Origin: Bin87 sp965221295
Lineage (GTDB): Bacteria; Chloroflexota; Dehalococcoidia; Lucifugimonadales; UBA3495
Length of the DNA: 64,000 bases
Assembly (NCBI GenBank): GCA_965221295.1
Contig: OZ244879.1
Location: 744,001-808,000, forward strand
Reading direction: 5' to 3'
The translations under genes were made by a program, and so were the position numbers. Shown piece after piece: positions 8,669 to 17,397 of the stretch; positions within the stretch are counted from its first letter, which is position 1; each line of letters begins with the position of its first letter. The notes under the pieces are model-generated. The model did not search any database and was not told the DNA's origin. It saw only the letters and a list, made by a program, of their open reading frames with translations.

Positions 8669-9274
8669 CTAGTCGCCCCAGTATCGTTGCTCTTTCCAGG
8701 GGTCGCCGTACATGTGGTAGCCGTACTGCTCCCAGAACCCAGGTTGGTCCTGGGTCATAAACCTGATGCCCCGCAACCACTTGGCCGACTTCCAGAAATA
8801 CAGATGGGGAACCACCAGGCGCGCCGGCCCACCGTGCTCGGGCGCGATGGGCTGCCCGTCGAATTCGTACGCCACCATGCCGCGGCCTTCGACCACGTCC
8901 CACGTCGGCAGGTTAGTGGTATATCCGCCGTAGCAAAACGCCATCAGATACGGCGCCGGCTCGCTGACGCCGGCTGCAATCAGCAGGTCGTCAATGGCAA
9001 CGCCCTTCCAGGTGGTATCGAGCTTGCTCCACTTCGTAACGCAGTGGATGTCGGTGAAAATTTCCGTCTCCGGCAGGCTGCGAAACTCCTGCCAGTTCCA
9101 TTCCCCCAGCGGTTCGCCATCAGCGCCCAACAAGGCGAAAGACCATTGATCCAGCGGTACGCGTTGCGTGGGACCGGCGGTGAGCACCGGGAAGCCACGT
9201 TCCAGGTACTGGCCGGGCGGAATCGGGCGCGGCGGCGTTTCGCGTCGCCGTCCGAAGAACCCTCGTGTGGTCAT
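8669..9274 (-). CDS. Sulfite-oxidase-like molybdopterin oxidoreductase
   Basis: A 201-residue protein of the sulfite oxidase/MsrP molybdopterin-domain superfamily. The cofactor loop contains IHCVTKWSKLDTTWKG near residues 77-92, where the Cys is the expected molybdenum ligand, and AYEFDGQPIAPEHGGPARLV near residue 140 is the conserved EHG-P-R region. It lacks the extra dimerisation domain of true sulfite oxidases and has no Tat or Sec signal, so it is probably cytoplasmic. The ATG follows CCAGGAG. The physiological substrate is unknown. The flavin reductase encoded 492 bp downstream on the same strand is a likely partner. Confidence 0.85.
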   Translation of the reverse strand: MTTRGFFGRRRETPPRPIPPGQYLERGFPVLTAGPTQRVPLDQWSFALLGADGEPLGEWNWQEFRSLPETEIFTDIHCVTKWSKLDTTWKGVAIDDLLIAAGVSEPAPYLMAFCYGGYTTNLPTWDVVEGRGMVAYEFDGQPIAPEHGGPARLVVPHLYFWKSAKWLRGIRFMTQDQPGFWEQYGYHMYGDPWKEQRYWGD

Positions 9275-9409
9275 GTTAGCTGAACTCCTGGCCTTTTGAC
9301 GCTTTCGCGCGCGAGTGTGCCCTCAACGTTTACGAGAACCCAACGGAAGTTACCGAAATAGCCGGCGGCTGTCAAACCGCGTAACCGCCGTCATCCGGCT
9401 CTCCTACCT

Positions 9410-9668
9410 ATCATCGCGAGGCGCTACTCCCCTGACATTTGTAGGTTGCATGAGCCGCCCGGATAGGCCAATGCGGGGAGCGCCAGCGACGTGGTATCTC
9501 GTTGCCTGGGCGAACAGTCGCGCGTTGTGGTCGTCGAGATTGCCGCGCTTCGTTCGCAATGACAGAAGCGATTGTCATTGCGAGGAGCGCCAGCGACGTG
9601 GCAATCTCGTTGCCTGGGCGAACGACCGCGCGTTGTGGTCGTCGAGATTGCCGCGCTGCGCTCGCAAT
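9410..9668. repeat. CATTGCGAG repeats, left flank of the insertion sequence
   Basis: Two full palindromic units: one arm reads TCATTGCGAGGAGCGCCAGC and ends GGCAATCTCG; the opposite arm reads CGAGATTGCCGCGC and ends CTCGCAAT. The second unit is interrupted after CTCGCAAT by the insertion sequence starting at 9669. The 394 bp between the molybdoenzyme gene and the insertion sequence contain nothing else I recognise. Confidence 0.85.
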
Positions 9669-10724
9669 TGTAAATGTCAGCTAATTCGATGACAGATCTT
9701 GCATGGCCTGTTGTGGGGTTTTGCCGTTCAGGGCCTGGTGAGGACGGAGGGTATTGTAGTACACCATGTAGTTGAGCAACTCGTCCTTGAGCTGTTGAGC
9801 CGTCTCGAAGACGCTACCATCGAGCAGGTCTTCGTTCAGGGTTCTCCAGAACCGTTCGACCTTACCGTTGGTTTGGGGCCGGTAGGGTCGAGTGTAGCGA
9901 TGCTTGATGCCTAGTTCCTTCAGCATCCGTTCCATGGGGTGGTTGTCGATGTTCTTGGGTGAAGCCATCTCCGGTCCGTTGTCGGTGAGCATGGCTTCGA
10001 AGCGCACCCCGTATTCGGCGTGCAGCATGTTGATGCTCTTGAGGGTGGCGAACATCACGCTGAGGCTCTTGATGTTCTCGCACACCTCTGCCCAAGCCAG
10101 CCGAGTGCAGGCGTCCATCACACAGACCAGATAGTAGCGCCGGGCCGCGCCCACGATCAGGTCCTTGCTCAGGTGATGGGCGTCCAAGTGGCCCAATTCC
10201 CCAGCTCGGGTCTTGATGATGCGACGCTGGGTCTCTTTCATGGGTTGGCTCATCCGGTTCAAGCCATGCCGCTTGCAGATGGCGTAGATGGTGGAGGGCG
10301 CTGGCGCGGCCTCCCGGAGTTCCGGCTTCAGTATGGCATAGATCTCATAGCGGTCAATGCCTCGGCGCCGTAGTTCCAGCACCTTCTCTTCGATGTCTGG
10401 GCTGGTGCGCCGGGTCTTCCACTTGGGACCGCGCTGGCGCGGCAGCAGATCGGCAGAATCGCCGGATTGCAAGTAGCGATTGTGATACTTGGCGAAGGTC
10501 TGTCGGTTGACGCCGTGATGCTGGTAGAAGTCGTTGAGGAAGCGAAACCTGGGATGCTGGCCAGCCTTGGTTAGCTGGTACTCAGACATCAGGTGAAGCC
10601 ACTTTTGCACGTAGTTCCGCTCGATGGTCTTGTCTTTCCGATTGTCCCTCATTTTCTCCGATCGCCTCCAGTCGCTCCGGTCCTCGCCAGACCAATTCTG
10701 TCAACGAATTATCTAACAGATACA
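9669..10724 (-). mobile_element. Complete IS481-family insertion sequence, 1056 bp
   Basis: The ends form imperfect 28-bp inverted repeats beginning TGTA (left TGTAAATGTCAGCTAATTCG; right end, reversed, TGTATCTGTTAGATAATTCG), with 23 of 28 positions matching. They are bracketed by the 5-bp direct repeat GCAAT at 9664-9668 and 10725-10729. Removing the element and one GCAAT rebuilds an uninterrupted dispersed repeat across the junction. It carries one intact transposase gene whose stop codon lies within the left terminal repeat. Confidence 0.9.
9681..10652 (-). CDS. IS481-family transposase (DDE integrase core)
   Basis: A 323-residue transposase. The N-terminal third is a helix-turn-helix region (VNRQTFAKYHNRYLQSG, then PSTIYAICKRHGLNR). 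The retroviral-integrase-like core carries the DDE triad as LGHLDAHH near residue 155, LTDNGPE near residue 224 and NGKVERFW near residue 263, followed by YYNTLRPHQALNGKTP at the C-terminus, typical of this family. The gene is unbroken and the element has good ends and a target duplication, so it may be active or recently so. Confidence 0.93.
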   Translation of the reverse strand: MRDNRKDKTIERNYVQKWLHLMSEYQLTKAGQHPRFRFLNDFYQHHGVNRQTFAKYHNRYLQSGDSADLLPRQRGPKWKTRRTSPDIEEKVLELRRRGIDRYEIYAILKPELREAAPAPSTIYAICKRHGLNRMSQPMKETQRRIIKTRAGELGHLDAHHLSKDLIVGAARRYYLVCVMDACTRLAWAEVCENIKSLSVMFATLKSINMLHAEYGVRFEAMLTDNGPEMASPKNIDNHPMERMLKELGIKHRYTRPYRPQTNGKVERFWRTLNEDLLDGSVFETAQQLKDELLNYMVYYNTLRPHQALNGKTPQQAMQDLSSN

Positions 10725-11070
10725 GCAATGACAGAAGCGATTGTCATGGCGAGGAGCGCCAGCGACGTGGCAATCTCGTTGCCTGGGCGAACGGCGGCGC
10801 GTTGTGGTCGTCGAGATTGCCGCGCTTCGCTCGCAATGACAGAAGCGATTGTCATGGCGAGGAGCGCCAGCGACGTGGCAATCTCGTTGCCTGGGCGAAC
10901 AGTCGCGCGTTGTGGTCGTCGAGATTGCCGCGCTGCGCTCGCAATGACAGAAGCGATAGTCAAGGCGAGGAGCGCCAGCGACGCGGCAATCCCCTTGCCC
11001 CGCGAACGGCCGTCGGGGCGGGGCGGCGATTCGCCGCAGGCTTCTTGGTTCCACCATCGCGAGGAAGGCA
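10725..11070. repeat. CATTGCGAG repeats, right flank of the insertion sequence
   Basis: Continuation of the interrupted array: two further palindromic units of about 100 bp (near 10740-10845 and 10850-10950) with nearly identical sequence, each containing GGAGCGCCAGCGACGTGGCA and the reverse arm, then a third partial unit ending near 10995. No gene is visible between the insertion sequence and the transporter at 11230. Confidence 0.9.
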
Positions 11071-11229
11071 AAAACGACGCTATGCCGCCCGCGGTCTACG
11101 GTTGCCGCGCCCCCCAGCCGCTCCCGCATGGCAACCAGCGGCCCACCGTGCTGCCTCGCTTGCCCACATTGAACCGCGTGATTACAATGCAGCCAATTGC
11201 TTCCCCGGGCGAGCCTCAGGAGTTTCACA

Positions 11230-12471
11230 TTGCATGCCGCCACTCCGGTTGCCCCCAATGCGACCGGCTTAAAGAATAACCGCGTATTCGTTCTCTCCAG
11301 CCTTTCCGTGGGACACGGCCTGTCCCACATGTTCGATCAAGGGCTGCCTTTGCTTATCACCGAGATCGCCAAGGCAATGGGCCTGAGCGCCTTTATGACC
11401 GCCACCCTGTTCTCCATGCGGCAAACCGGCTCCAGCGCCGTCAGCCTGGGCGGCGGCCCCCTGACCGATTATTTCAGATCCTACTGGGGACTGATCCTCA
11501 CCGCCTGCATGTTAGGCCACGCCGTAACCTACGCCGCCATGGGCGCGTCCCCCAATTTCATCGTCGCGGCATTGGTGGTCCTGTTTGTGTCGGTGCCCGG
11601 CTCCCTGTGGCATCTGCCTTCGGCCGCCGCAATTTCCCAGAGGTTCCCAGACCGGCGGGGTTTCGCCATTTCGATGCACGGGTTCGGCTCCAACCTCGGC
11701 AACGTCAGCGGGCCGGTCGTCGCCGGCGCTCTCCTGGGCACGGGTTTCCTGATCTGGCGCCACGTGTTCTTCATCTACGGCGCCCTGGCGATCCTCATGG
11801 CGGCGCTGGTCTGGTGGTCCCTGCGAGAACTCGGCCGCGACCAGGACGTGGGCCGACCCGTTGATCTCGCCAGCCGGTTCGCCAACGCCCTGACCCTCCT
11901 CAAGAATCCGGTGGTGATGGCCTTGATCCTGGCGGCGCTGCTGCGCGGCATCGGCTTGAACGCCCTGTTCAACTGGACTCCTTTCTACCTCCGCGAAACC
12001 CTCGCCATGGGCGCCCTCCAAGCTGGGGTGTACTATGCCCTCCTCACCGGCATGGGCATCGTCTCGGCGCCGGTCCTGGGCTGGCTGTCCGACAAATGGG
12101 GACGCAAAACAGTGCTTGTCCCCGGATTCGTGGTGGCTGCCGTACTGTCTCTGGTGGTTGCCAGCGTGGGCGGCAGCCTGCTGTTGATACCAATAATGGC
12201 CGGCTTGGGCCTGTTCAGTTTCGCCCTCCACCAGATCATCCAGGCCGCCGTGCTGGACTACGTGGGGCAGGGCGCCGAAGCTACCGCCATTGGCCTGCTG
12301 TTCGGAATCAACGGCGTTATCGGAATCGGATCGCCCTTCCTCGCCTCGGCTCTCATCAGCTACACCGGGAGCTACGCCGTAGTTTTCTACTACGCGGGAA
12401 TCCTCACGCTGATTACCGCAGCCATCATCGTGGTAATTCCGATGCGCCGGCCAAGCGCAACCCTCGACTGA
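11230..12471 (+). CDS. MFS transporter
   Basis: A 413-residue major facilitator superfamily protein with about twelve hydrophobic segments. The loop between helices 8 and 9 carries the family signature as LGWLSDKWGRKTVL near residue 285, and a related GGGPLTDYFRSYWG sequence lies between helices 2 and 3. The substrate is not evident. The TTG start at 11230 has a good AGGAG eight bases upstream, whereas the longer frame from 11197 has none. It precedes epimerase, HpaB-type monooxygenase and dioxygenase genes, so uptake of an aromatic acid is possible. Confidence 0.85.
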   Translation: MHAATPVAPNATGLKNNRVFVLSSLSVGHGLSHMFDQGLPLLITEIAKAMGLSAFMTATLFSMRQTGSSAVSLGGGPLTDYFRSYWGLILTACMLGHAVTYAAMGASPNFIVAALVVLFVSVPGSLWHLPSAAAISQRFPDRRGFAISMHGFGSNLGNVSGPVVAGALLGTGFLIWRHVFFIYGALAILMAALVWWSLRELGRDQDVGRPVDLASRFANALTLLKNPVVMALILAALLRGIGLNALFNWTPFYLRETLAMGALQAGVYYALLTGMGIVSAPVLGWLSDKWGRKTVLVPGFVVAAVLSLVVASVGGSLLLIPIMAGLGLFSFALHQIIQAAVLDYVGQGAEATAIGLLFGINGVIGIGSPFLASALISYTGSYAVVFYYAGILTLITAAIIVVIPMRRPSATLD

Positions 12472-12574
12472 TCCGGCACACATCCAACCGCAACCCACGA
12501 AACCGGGACAACCATCGGATCATCCGCAATTCGGCGGCAACCGCGTTCAGCATTCGCAAAGGGAGGAACCGCCC

Positions 12575-13555
12575 ATGGCAACGCTGGTAACCGGCGGCGT
12601 CGGTTTCGTTGGCGCCAACATCGTGAAGGAACTGGCGGCCCGAGGCCACCAAGTGGTGAGCTTGGACCTGCTGCCCGTTGACCAATTGCTGCTCGGATTC
12701 CTGGGCGATTTGGCAGGTCGCGTCAATTTCGTCCGGGGCGACATCCTAGACACGTCAGCCCTGGACGGTCTGCGCGCCACCTACCACATTGAGAAGATCG
12801 TCCACGCCGCTGTGATCACGGTCAACCGGGCTGACCTGGAAACCGCCCGCAGCAAGGATATCCTCGACATCAACCTCGCCGGAACTGGCAATCTACTGGA
12901 ATTGGCCCGCATCTGCCGTGTCCAACGCTTCGTTTACATCAGCTCCGGGGCCGCCTACGGCCTGGCCCGCGACCCTGACCAGACCTACAACGAAGACGAC
13001 CCTCCGCAGCCTGGCAACCTCTACGGCATCACCAAGTTCGCCAGCGAAATGCTCGCCCGACGGTACGGCATTCTGCACGGCTTCGACACAGTGAGCCTAC
13101 GCCTCAGCACGCCATACGGCCCCATGGAACGCGTAACTGGCCACCGCGGCAACATGTCCACCCCGTTCCAATGGACCGGGCAAATGCTGCGCGGCGAACC
13201 CATCGTGTCCAACCACTCCCAGCACGGCCGCGATTACACCTACGTCCTGGATACCGCCTCCGCTGTGGCCGAGGTCGTCGACGCGCCAACCCTGCCCCAC
13301 GACCTGTACAACGTCACCAACGGCGATCCCGTAACCGAGGGGAGCATTCAGCGCGTCTTGGCCGAACTCTACCCCCAAACCACCTTGGTTGCGCCACCAA
13401 CGGACTTGCCCGAGGACGCCTCTCAGGGTCCCACTCGTGGGCCGCTGTCCGGCTACCGCCTTTGGCGAGACTTCGGTTGGACTCCCCAATATGACCTGGC
13501 TTCCGGCCTCTCCCACTACGTCCGCTGGCGTCAGGACGCCGGCTTCCTGGACTGA
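12575..13555 (+). CDS. NAD-dependent epimerase/dehydratase (extended SDR)
   Basis: A 326-residue extended short-chain dehydrogenase. The nucleotide-binding motif TGGVGFVG is at residues 6-13; the catalytic Ser lies in VYISSGAAYG near residue 125 and the Tyr-Lys pair in YGITK near residue 150. It resembles UDP-sugar epimerases, but its placement 50 bp before an aromatic monooxygenase gene, and after a transporter, leaves open a role on a catabolic intermediate rather than a sugar nucleotide. The ATG follows AAAGGGAGGAACC. Confidence 0.85.
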   Translation: MATLVTGGVGFVGANIVKELAARGHQVVSLDLLPVDQLLLGFLGDLAGRVNFVRGDILDTSALDGLRATYHIEKIVHAAVITVNRADLETARSKDILDINLAGTGNLLELARICRVQRFVYISSGAAYGLARDPDQTYNEDDPPQPGNLYGITKFASEMLARRYGILHGFDTVSLRLSTPYGPMERVTGHRGNMSTPFQWTGQMLRGEPIVSNHSQHGRDYTYVLDTASAVAEVVDAPTLPHDLYNVTNGDPVTEGSIQRVLAELYPQTTLVAPPTDLPEDASQGPTRGPLSGYRLWRDFGWTPQYDLASGLSHYVRWRQDAGFLD

Positions 13556-13605
13556 CCGACCGGCCGATGCCGGCCCATAGCCAACGCCAAGCTCTGCAGG
13601 AGGAC

Positions 13606-15096
13606 ATGACCGTGTTGAAAGTTGAATCGGCCCAGGGCGCCATGACCGGCGACCGCTACATCTCCAGCCTGCGCGACTCCCGCGAAGTGTGGCTGGACGG
13701 CGCGAAAGTCAAGGACGTGCCGACTCACCCCGCCTTCTCGGGCATGGTTCACGAATTGGCTCGCATCTACGACCTGCAGCGCTCCGAACCCTACCGCGAC
13801 GCGATGACCTTCGTTTCCCCAGATACCGGCAACCGCTGCAGCCTTTCGTGGCTGCTGCCCCGCAGCCATCACGACCTGGCCCTCCAGCGCCGCAACAGCG
13901 AGGTCTGGAACGAGGAATCCTGGGGTCAACTTGGACGCAGCCCCGACATTCTAGCTCCCTACATCAACGGCCTGGTGGCCATCCAGGACGCCCTCGCCCA
14001 GGTCAATCACCCCCGCTGCGACTTCGCCGAGAACATCGTCAACTACCACCGCTATTGCATGGAGAACGACCTTTTCCTCACCCACGCCCTAGGCGACCCT
14101 CAAGTGGACCGCAGCCAGCAACCCCAGAACGAAATCCGCTCCGAGGACGAAACCGAGGTTGCCCTCCATGTCATTGAGGAAACCGCCGACGGAGTTATCG
14201 TCCACGGCGCCAAGCAACTGGCCACCGCGGCGCCCATCAGCAACGAAACCTACGTCTCCCTCTCCGCCACCTTCATGCGCCGCGCCGACCCCAGGTTCAT
14301 CCTCGCCTTCTCCATTCCCACCAATTCCCCCGGCCTCAAGATCCTGTGCCGCGAGCCGGTCTCCCTATGGGCGGGCAGCTACGGTCATCCCCTGGGCGCC
14401 GCTTACGACGAACAAGACGCCATGCTGTTCTTCGACCACGTGCTGGTTCCCTGGGATCGCCTCTTTATGCTTTACGACTCCGGCCCGCTACTCCAGCGGT
14501 TGGGCTCCGAGGCTAACTTCCGCGGCTGGGGCAATTTATGCCGCATTCACCAGCGCATGAAACTGATGACCGCCGTCGCCACCCTCATCGCAGAGTCCAT
14601 CGGCGTCATCGAATACCGCGAGGTGGCCGCCAAGCTCGGCGAGATGGCGATGCATACCGAAATGTGGCGCCACGCCATGGACGGTGTGGAACACAACGCC
14701 TACCTGGCCGACAACGGCCTGATGTCCATGGGTTCCACCTCCGGCATGAACATCTACTTCGCCCAGATGTCGGCCCGCATGGTGGAACTGCTCCGCGAGA
14801 TAGCCGGGTCCGGTATGGTCATGCAGCCCAGCGAGGCCGACCTCGCCAATCCTGAACTCCGGCCGTACTTGGACCGCTACATGCCAGGTCGTGGCGTCGG
14901 CGTCGAGTACAAATCGCGGCTCTTTCGCCTCGCCCACGACCTGGCCGCCTCGTCCTTTGGGATGCGGCAGGAAATCTACGAATACTGGCACGGCGGCGAC
15001 CCCAACCGCAACCGCATCAACCTCCTGCGCAACTACGACCAGTCGGAAATCACCAACCGGATCAAGGCGCTCATCGCAAAACCCCTGCGGTCGTAG
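13606..15096 (+). CDS. 4-hydroxyphenylacetate 3-monooxygenase-type flavin oxygenase
   Basis: A 496-residue member of the HpaB/PvcC family of FADH2-dependent monooxygenases, which hydroxylate phenols ortho to the existing hydroxyl. The N-terminus TGDRYISSLRDSREVWLDG is characteristic, and the acyl-CoA-dehydrogenase-like core includes GAKQLATAAPISNE near residue 200 and FDHVLVPWDRLF near residue 280. Start: ATG directly after GCAGGAGGAC; an upstream ATG at 13567 lacks a ribosome site. A flavin reductase (HpaC) is needed but is not adjacent. The converging dioxygenase gene 6 bp away could cleave the catechol product. Confidence 0.9.
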   Translation: MTVLKVESAQGAMTGDRYISSLRDSREVWLDGAKVKDVPTHPAFSGMVHELARIYDLQRSEPYRDAMTFVSPDTGNRCSLSWLLPRSHHDLALQRRNSEVWNEESWGQLGRSPDILAPYINGLVAIQDALAQVNHPRCDFAENIVNYHRYCMENDLFLTHALGDPQVDRSQQPQNEIRSEDETEVALHVIEETADGVIVHGAKQLATAAPISNETYVSLSATFMRRADPRFILAFSIPTNSPGLKILCREPVSLWAGSYGHPLGAAYDEQDAMLFFDHVLVPWDRLFMLYDSGPLLQRLGSEANFRGWGNLCRIHQRMKLMTAVATLIAESIGVIEYREVAAKLGEMAMHTEMWRHAMDGVEHNAYLADNGLMSMGSTSGMNIYFAQMSARMVELLREIAGSGMVMQPSEADLANPELRPYLDRYMPGRGVGVEYKSRLFRLAHDLAASSFGMRQEIYEYWHGGDPNRNRINLLRNYDQSEITNRIKALIAKPLRS

Positions 15097-15102
15097 CTCG
15101 AG

Positions 15103-16098
15103 CTATTCCCACGTGGCGAATCCCATCGCGCACCCCGTGCCCGCCGGCGACCGGTAGCACGGAACGTAGTCCACCACCTCCATGTCCAGGCGCTCCGTCG
15201 CCCCGGTCACCACGATCCAGTTGCGGATTTCAGAGCTGCCGGAGTTGATCTTTGCCCGGGGCAGCGCCATCAGTCGCTCAACGCTCTTCGCCTGCATCCC
15301 CGCCAGCGCCTGCTGGTCCAGCTCCTCGTCCACCACGAAGTGGCTCAACCCACCGGACGCCAAAATGCCCACGCGCAGGTCCTGGGGCCAGGATTCAATC
15401 GCCCGACTCAGAGCCCGCCCCAGGTCGTAGCAGCGCTTCGGCGTGGGTTGGTTTGGCGGGTAGTAAGTGTTGAGCATCACCGGTACTGTGGGAATGACGT
15501 GTTCTGTCATCAACCGGTTGTAAACGTACCCGAAGGCGTGGCCAATGCCTCCCTTGGCTCTGCCTCCCTTGCTCGAGTCCAGGAACTTTGAGGTTCCCAC
15601 GTCGAACTCCTCGTCCATCAAGCTGTCGATCATGTGCAGGCCCAGAGACGAAACCGTCGGCGCCACCACATCCTCCGTGCTGTACCCGATCAGCAGTTGG
15701 TTGCCGGTGGAAGGGCCCGCCTCGTGCCCCGATACCTTGACTTCGTCCCCCCAATACACGCAGAAAGCCGGCATGTTGTCGTCCAGCAGGTACTCATGCT
15801 GGTCGTCGCCCACCATCACCAGCACGTCTATCTCCGCCTCGTACAGCTTCTTCGACAGGTGGGTGATGGCCCGCTGGTTCTGCTCGTGCCGCTTGGCGAA
15901 CTGCTCGGGCGTGATCTCCCTGGCGATGCGTTCGGTGTCAACCCGCGCCAGCAAATCCTCGTAACCCGAGGTGATGCCGTCGGTTCCAATTAGCTCGGGG
16001 TTGCCCTTGTCCCGCTCCCCTCGTCCTGCCCAGCCTTCCGCGGGCGTGCTGAGCTGCGGGCTGTGCGATGATGCCAGGCCCAATACCAAATCTGCCAT
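15103..16098 (-). CDS. Class III extradiol ring-cleavage dioxygenase (LigB type)
   Basis: A 331-residue protein related to the catalytic subunit of protocatechuate 4,5-dioxygenase and similar non-haem iron enzymes. It begins MADLVLGLASSHSPQLS, where the SSHSP histidine is a likely iron ligand, and contains VMVGDDQHEYLLDDNMPAF near residue 95 and ILASGGLSHFVVDEELDQ near residue 265, both typical of the family. The ATG is chosen because it follows AAAGGAGGAGGACA. It faces the HpaB-type gene tail to tail (6 bp gap). With the monooxygenase and the FAH hydrolase at 16526 it could form a hydroxylation, ring-cleavage and hydrolysis sequence. Confidence 0.88.
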   Translation of the reverse strand: MADLVLGLASSHSPQLSTPAEGWAGRGERDKGNPELIGTDGITSGYEDLLARVDTERIAREITPEQFAKRHEQNQRAITHLSKKLYEAEIDVLVMVGDDQHEYLLDDNMPAFCVYWGDEVKVSGHEAGPSTGNQLLIGYSTEDVVAPTVSSLGLHMIDSLMDEEFDVGTSKFLDSSKGGRAKGGIGHAFGYVYNRLMTEHVIPTVPVMLNTYYPPNQPTPKRCYDLGRALSRAIESWPQDLRVGILASGGLSHFVVDEELDQQALAGMQAKSVERLMALPRAKINSGSSEIRNWIVVTGATERLDMEVVDYVPCYRSPAGTGCAMGFATWE

Positions 16099-16525
16099 TG
16101 TCCTCCTCCTTTCGGTTCTTTCTCCGTTCGCCGCCTCCAATCACCATCGTTTCCGGCGCGCTTAACTCCTTGCGAGACTCCGGTGATGCGGCCCGCAAAA
16201 TCTGGGTCTGCAACCTTCCGCTACGCTGCGCATTCTATCGCATTCTGAAACTGGAATGGAATCGGGCACCTTAACGATGCTCCGACGACTTCGCGGTGGT
16301 AAAGGCGTATCGACGTCCGCGCCGAGGTAGGGGGTATCATCCTTGTTGATGAGCGTCAATCGAGGTGTCCCATCGAGGCGCCCCATACGCGGAATCAACC
16401 GCGCAATCGCTTGGGACAACCGGGACCGCGTGGGCGCGTGAATTGCTTGACCGGCGGGGATTCAGGCGCCAGAATTGAACGGCCGGCGGGCGCCGGCGAC
16501 ACATCACGCGCAGGAGGCGTCAGCC
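16099..16525. other. Divergent intergenic region, nothing recognised
   Basis: A 427-bp region between the divergent dioxygenase and FAH genes. It should contain both promoters and perhaps an operator for the catabolic genes, but I see no strong promoter, palindrome or gene. The short frames here lack ribosome sites and similarity to anything I know. Confidence 0.5.
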
Positions 16526-17308
16526 ATGCTGATTTGCAGGTTTCGTACTGGCGACCGGGTAGCTCATGGGATCGTCGACGGCGATACGGTTGTTGAAGTA
16601 CAGGGCGGGCTGTTCGATGGCCTGAAGGAATCGGGTAGCAAGTACGCCTTGAGTTCCGTCAAGTTGTTGCCCCCGGTGATTCCGCCGACGTTTTACGCGG
16701 CCGGCATCAACTTCCCGGAGCACGTGACTTGGGCCGCCCGTATGCGTGGCGAGGAACCCAACCTTCCCAAGAAGGCCGACGTCGGTTATCGCGCCGTCAA
16801 CGCCCTCACCGGCCAGGGCGACCCGATCATGGTTCCCGCAGACGCCACCGACGAACTGCAATACGAAGGCGAGGTGGTGGTCGTCATCGGCAAGGAGTGC
16901 CGCAACGTAAGCCAGGACCAAGCCCTGGACTACGTGCTGGGGTACACCATCGGCAACGACGTGAGCGAACGCTATTGGCAGCGCAATGACCGCACCATGT
17001 GGCGGGCCAAGAACACCGATACCTTCAAGCCCATGGGCCCCTGGATCGCCACCGACGTTGACCCCGATGAGATGCACGTAACAATCCAGGTTAACGAGCG
17101 GGTTGTCGGCGAATATGACCTCAACACCGCGATTTTCGGCGTGCGCGAGTACATCAGCGAAATGAGCAAATACCTGACGCTGGTACCCGGCGATGTTCTG
17201 TGGATGGGAACCGACGGCGCGACCGAAAACATGAAGGACGGCGACGTGTGCGACATCACCGTAACCGGCATCGGCACGTTGAGCAATCCGGTGGTGTGGG
17301 GCAAATGA
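16526..17308 (+). CDS. Fumarylacetoacetate hydrolase family protein
   Basis: A 260-residue FAH-fold hydrolase or isomerase. The metal-binding glutamates lie in LQYEGEVVVVIGK near residue 113, and the family hallmark YTIGNDVSERYWQ follows near residue 145, with KNTDTFKPMGPWI near residue 168 and VPGDVLWMGTDG near residue 228. The family cleaves C-C bonds in acylpyruvates or decarboxylates and isomerises aromatic meta-cleavage products, so it fits the adjacent extradiol dioxygenase. Start: ATG after GCAGGAGGCGTCAGCC. Confidence 0.9.
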   Translation: MLICRFRTGDRVAHGIVDGDTVVEVQGGLFDGLKESGSKYALSSVKLLPPVIPPTFYAAGINFPEHVTWAARMRGEEPNLPKKADVGYRAVNALTGQGDPIMVPADATDELQYEGEVVVVIGKECRNVSQDQALDYVLGYTIGNDVSERYWQRNDRTMWRAKNTDTFKPMGPWIATDVDPDEMHVTIQVNERVVGEYDLNTAIFGVREYISEMSKYLTLVPGDVLWMGTDGATENMKDGDVCDITVTGIGTLSNPVVWGK

Positions 17309-17397
17309 CCGGCGTCGGTTTCTGGGGTAGCTTCGGCGCCGCGTCAAGGACGCCAGGTCTCGGGAACCTTCCGGCGCGCGCGTTGGCTTGACGGAAC

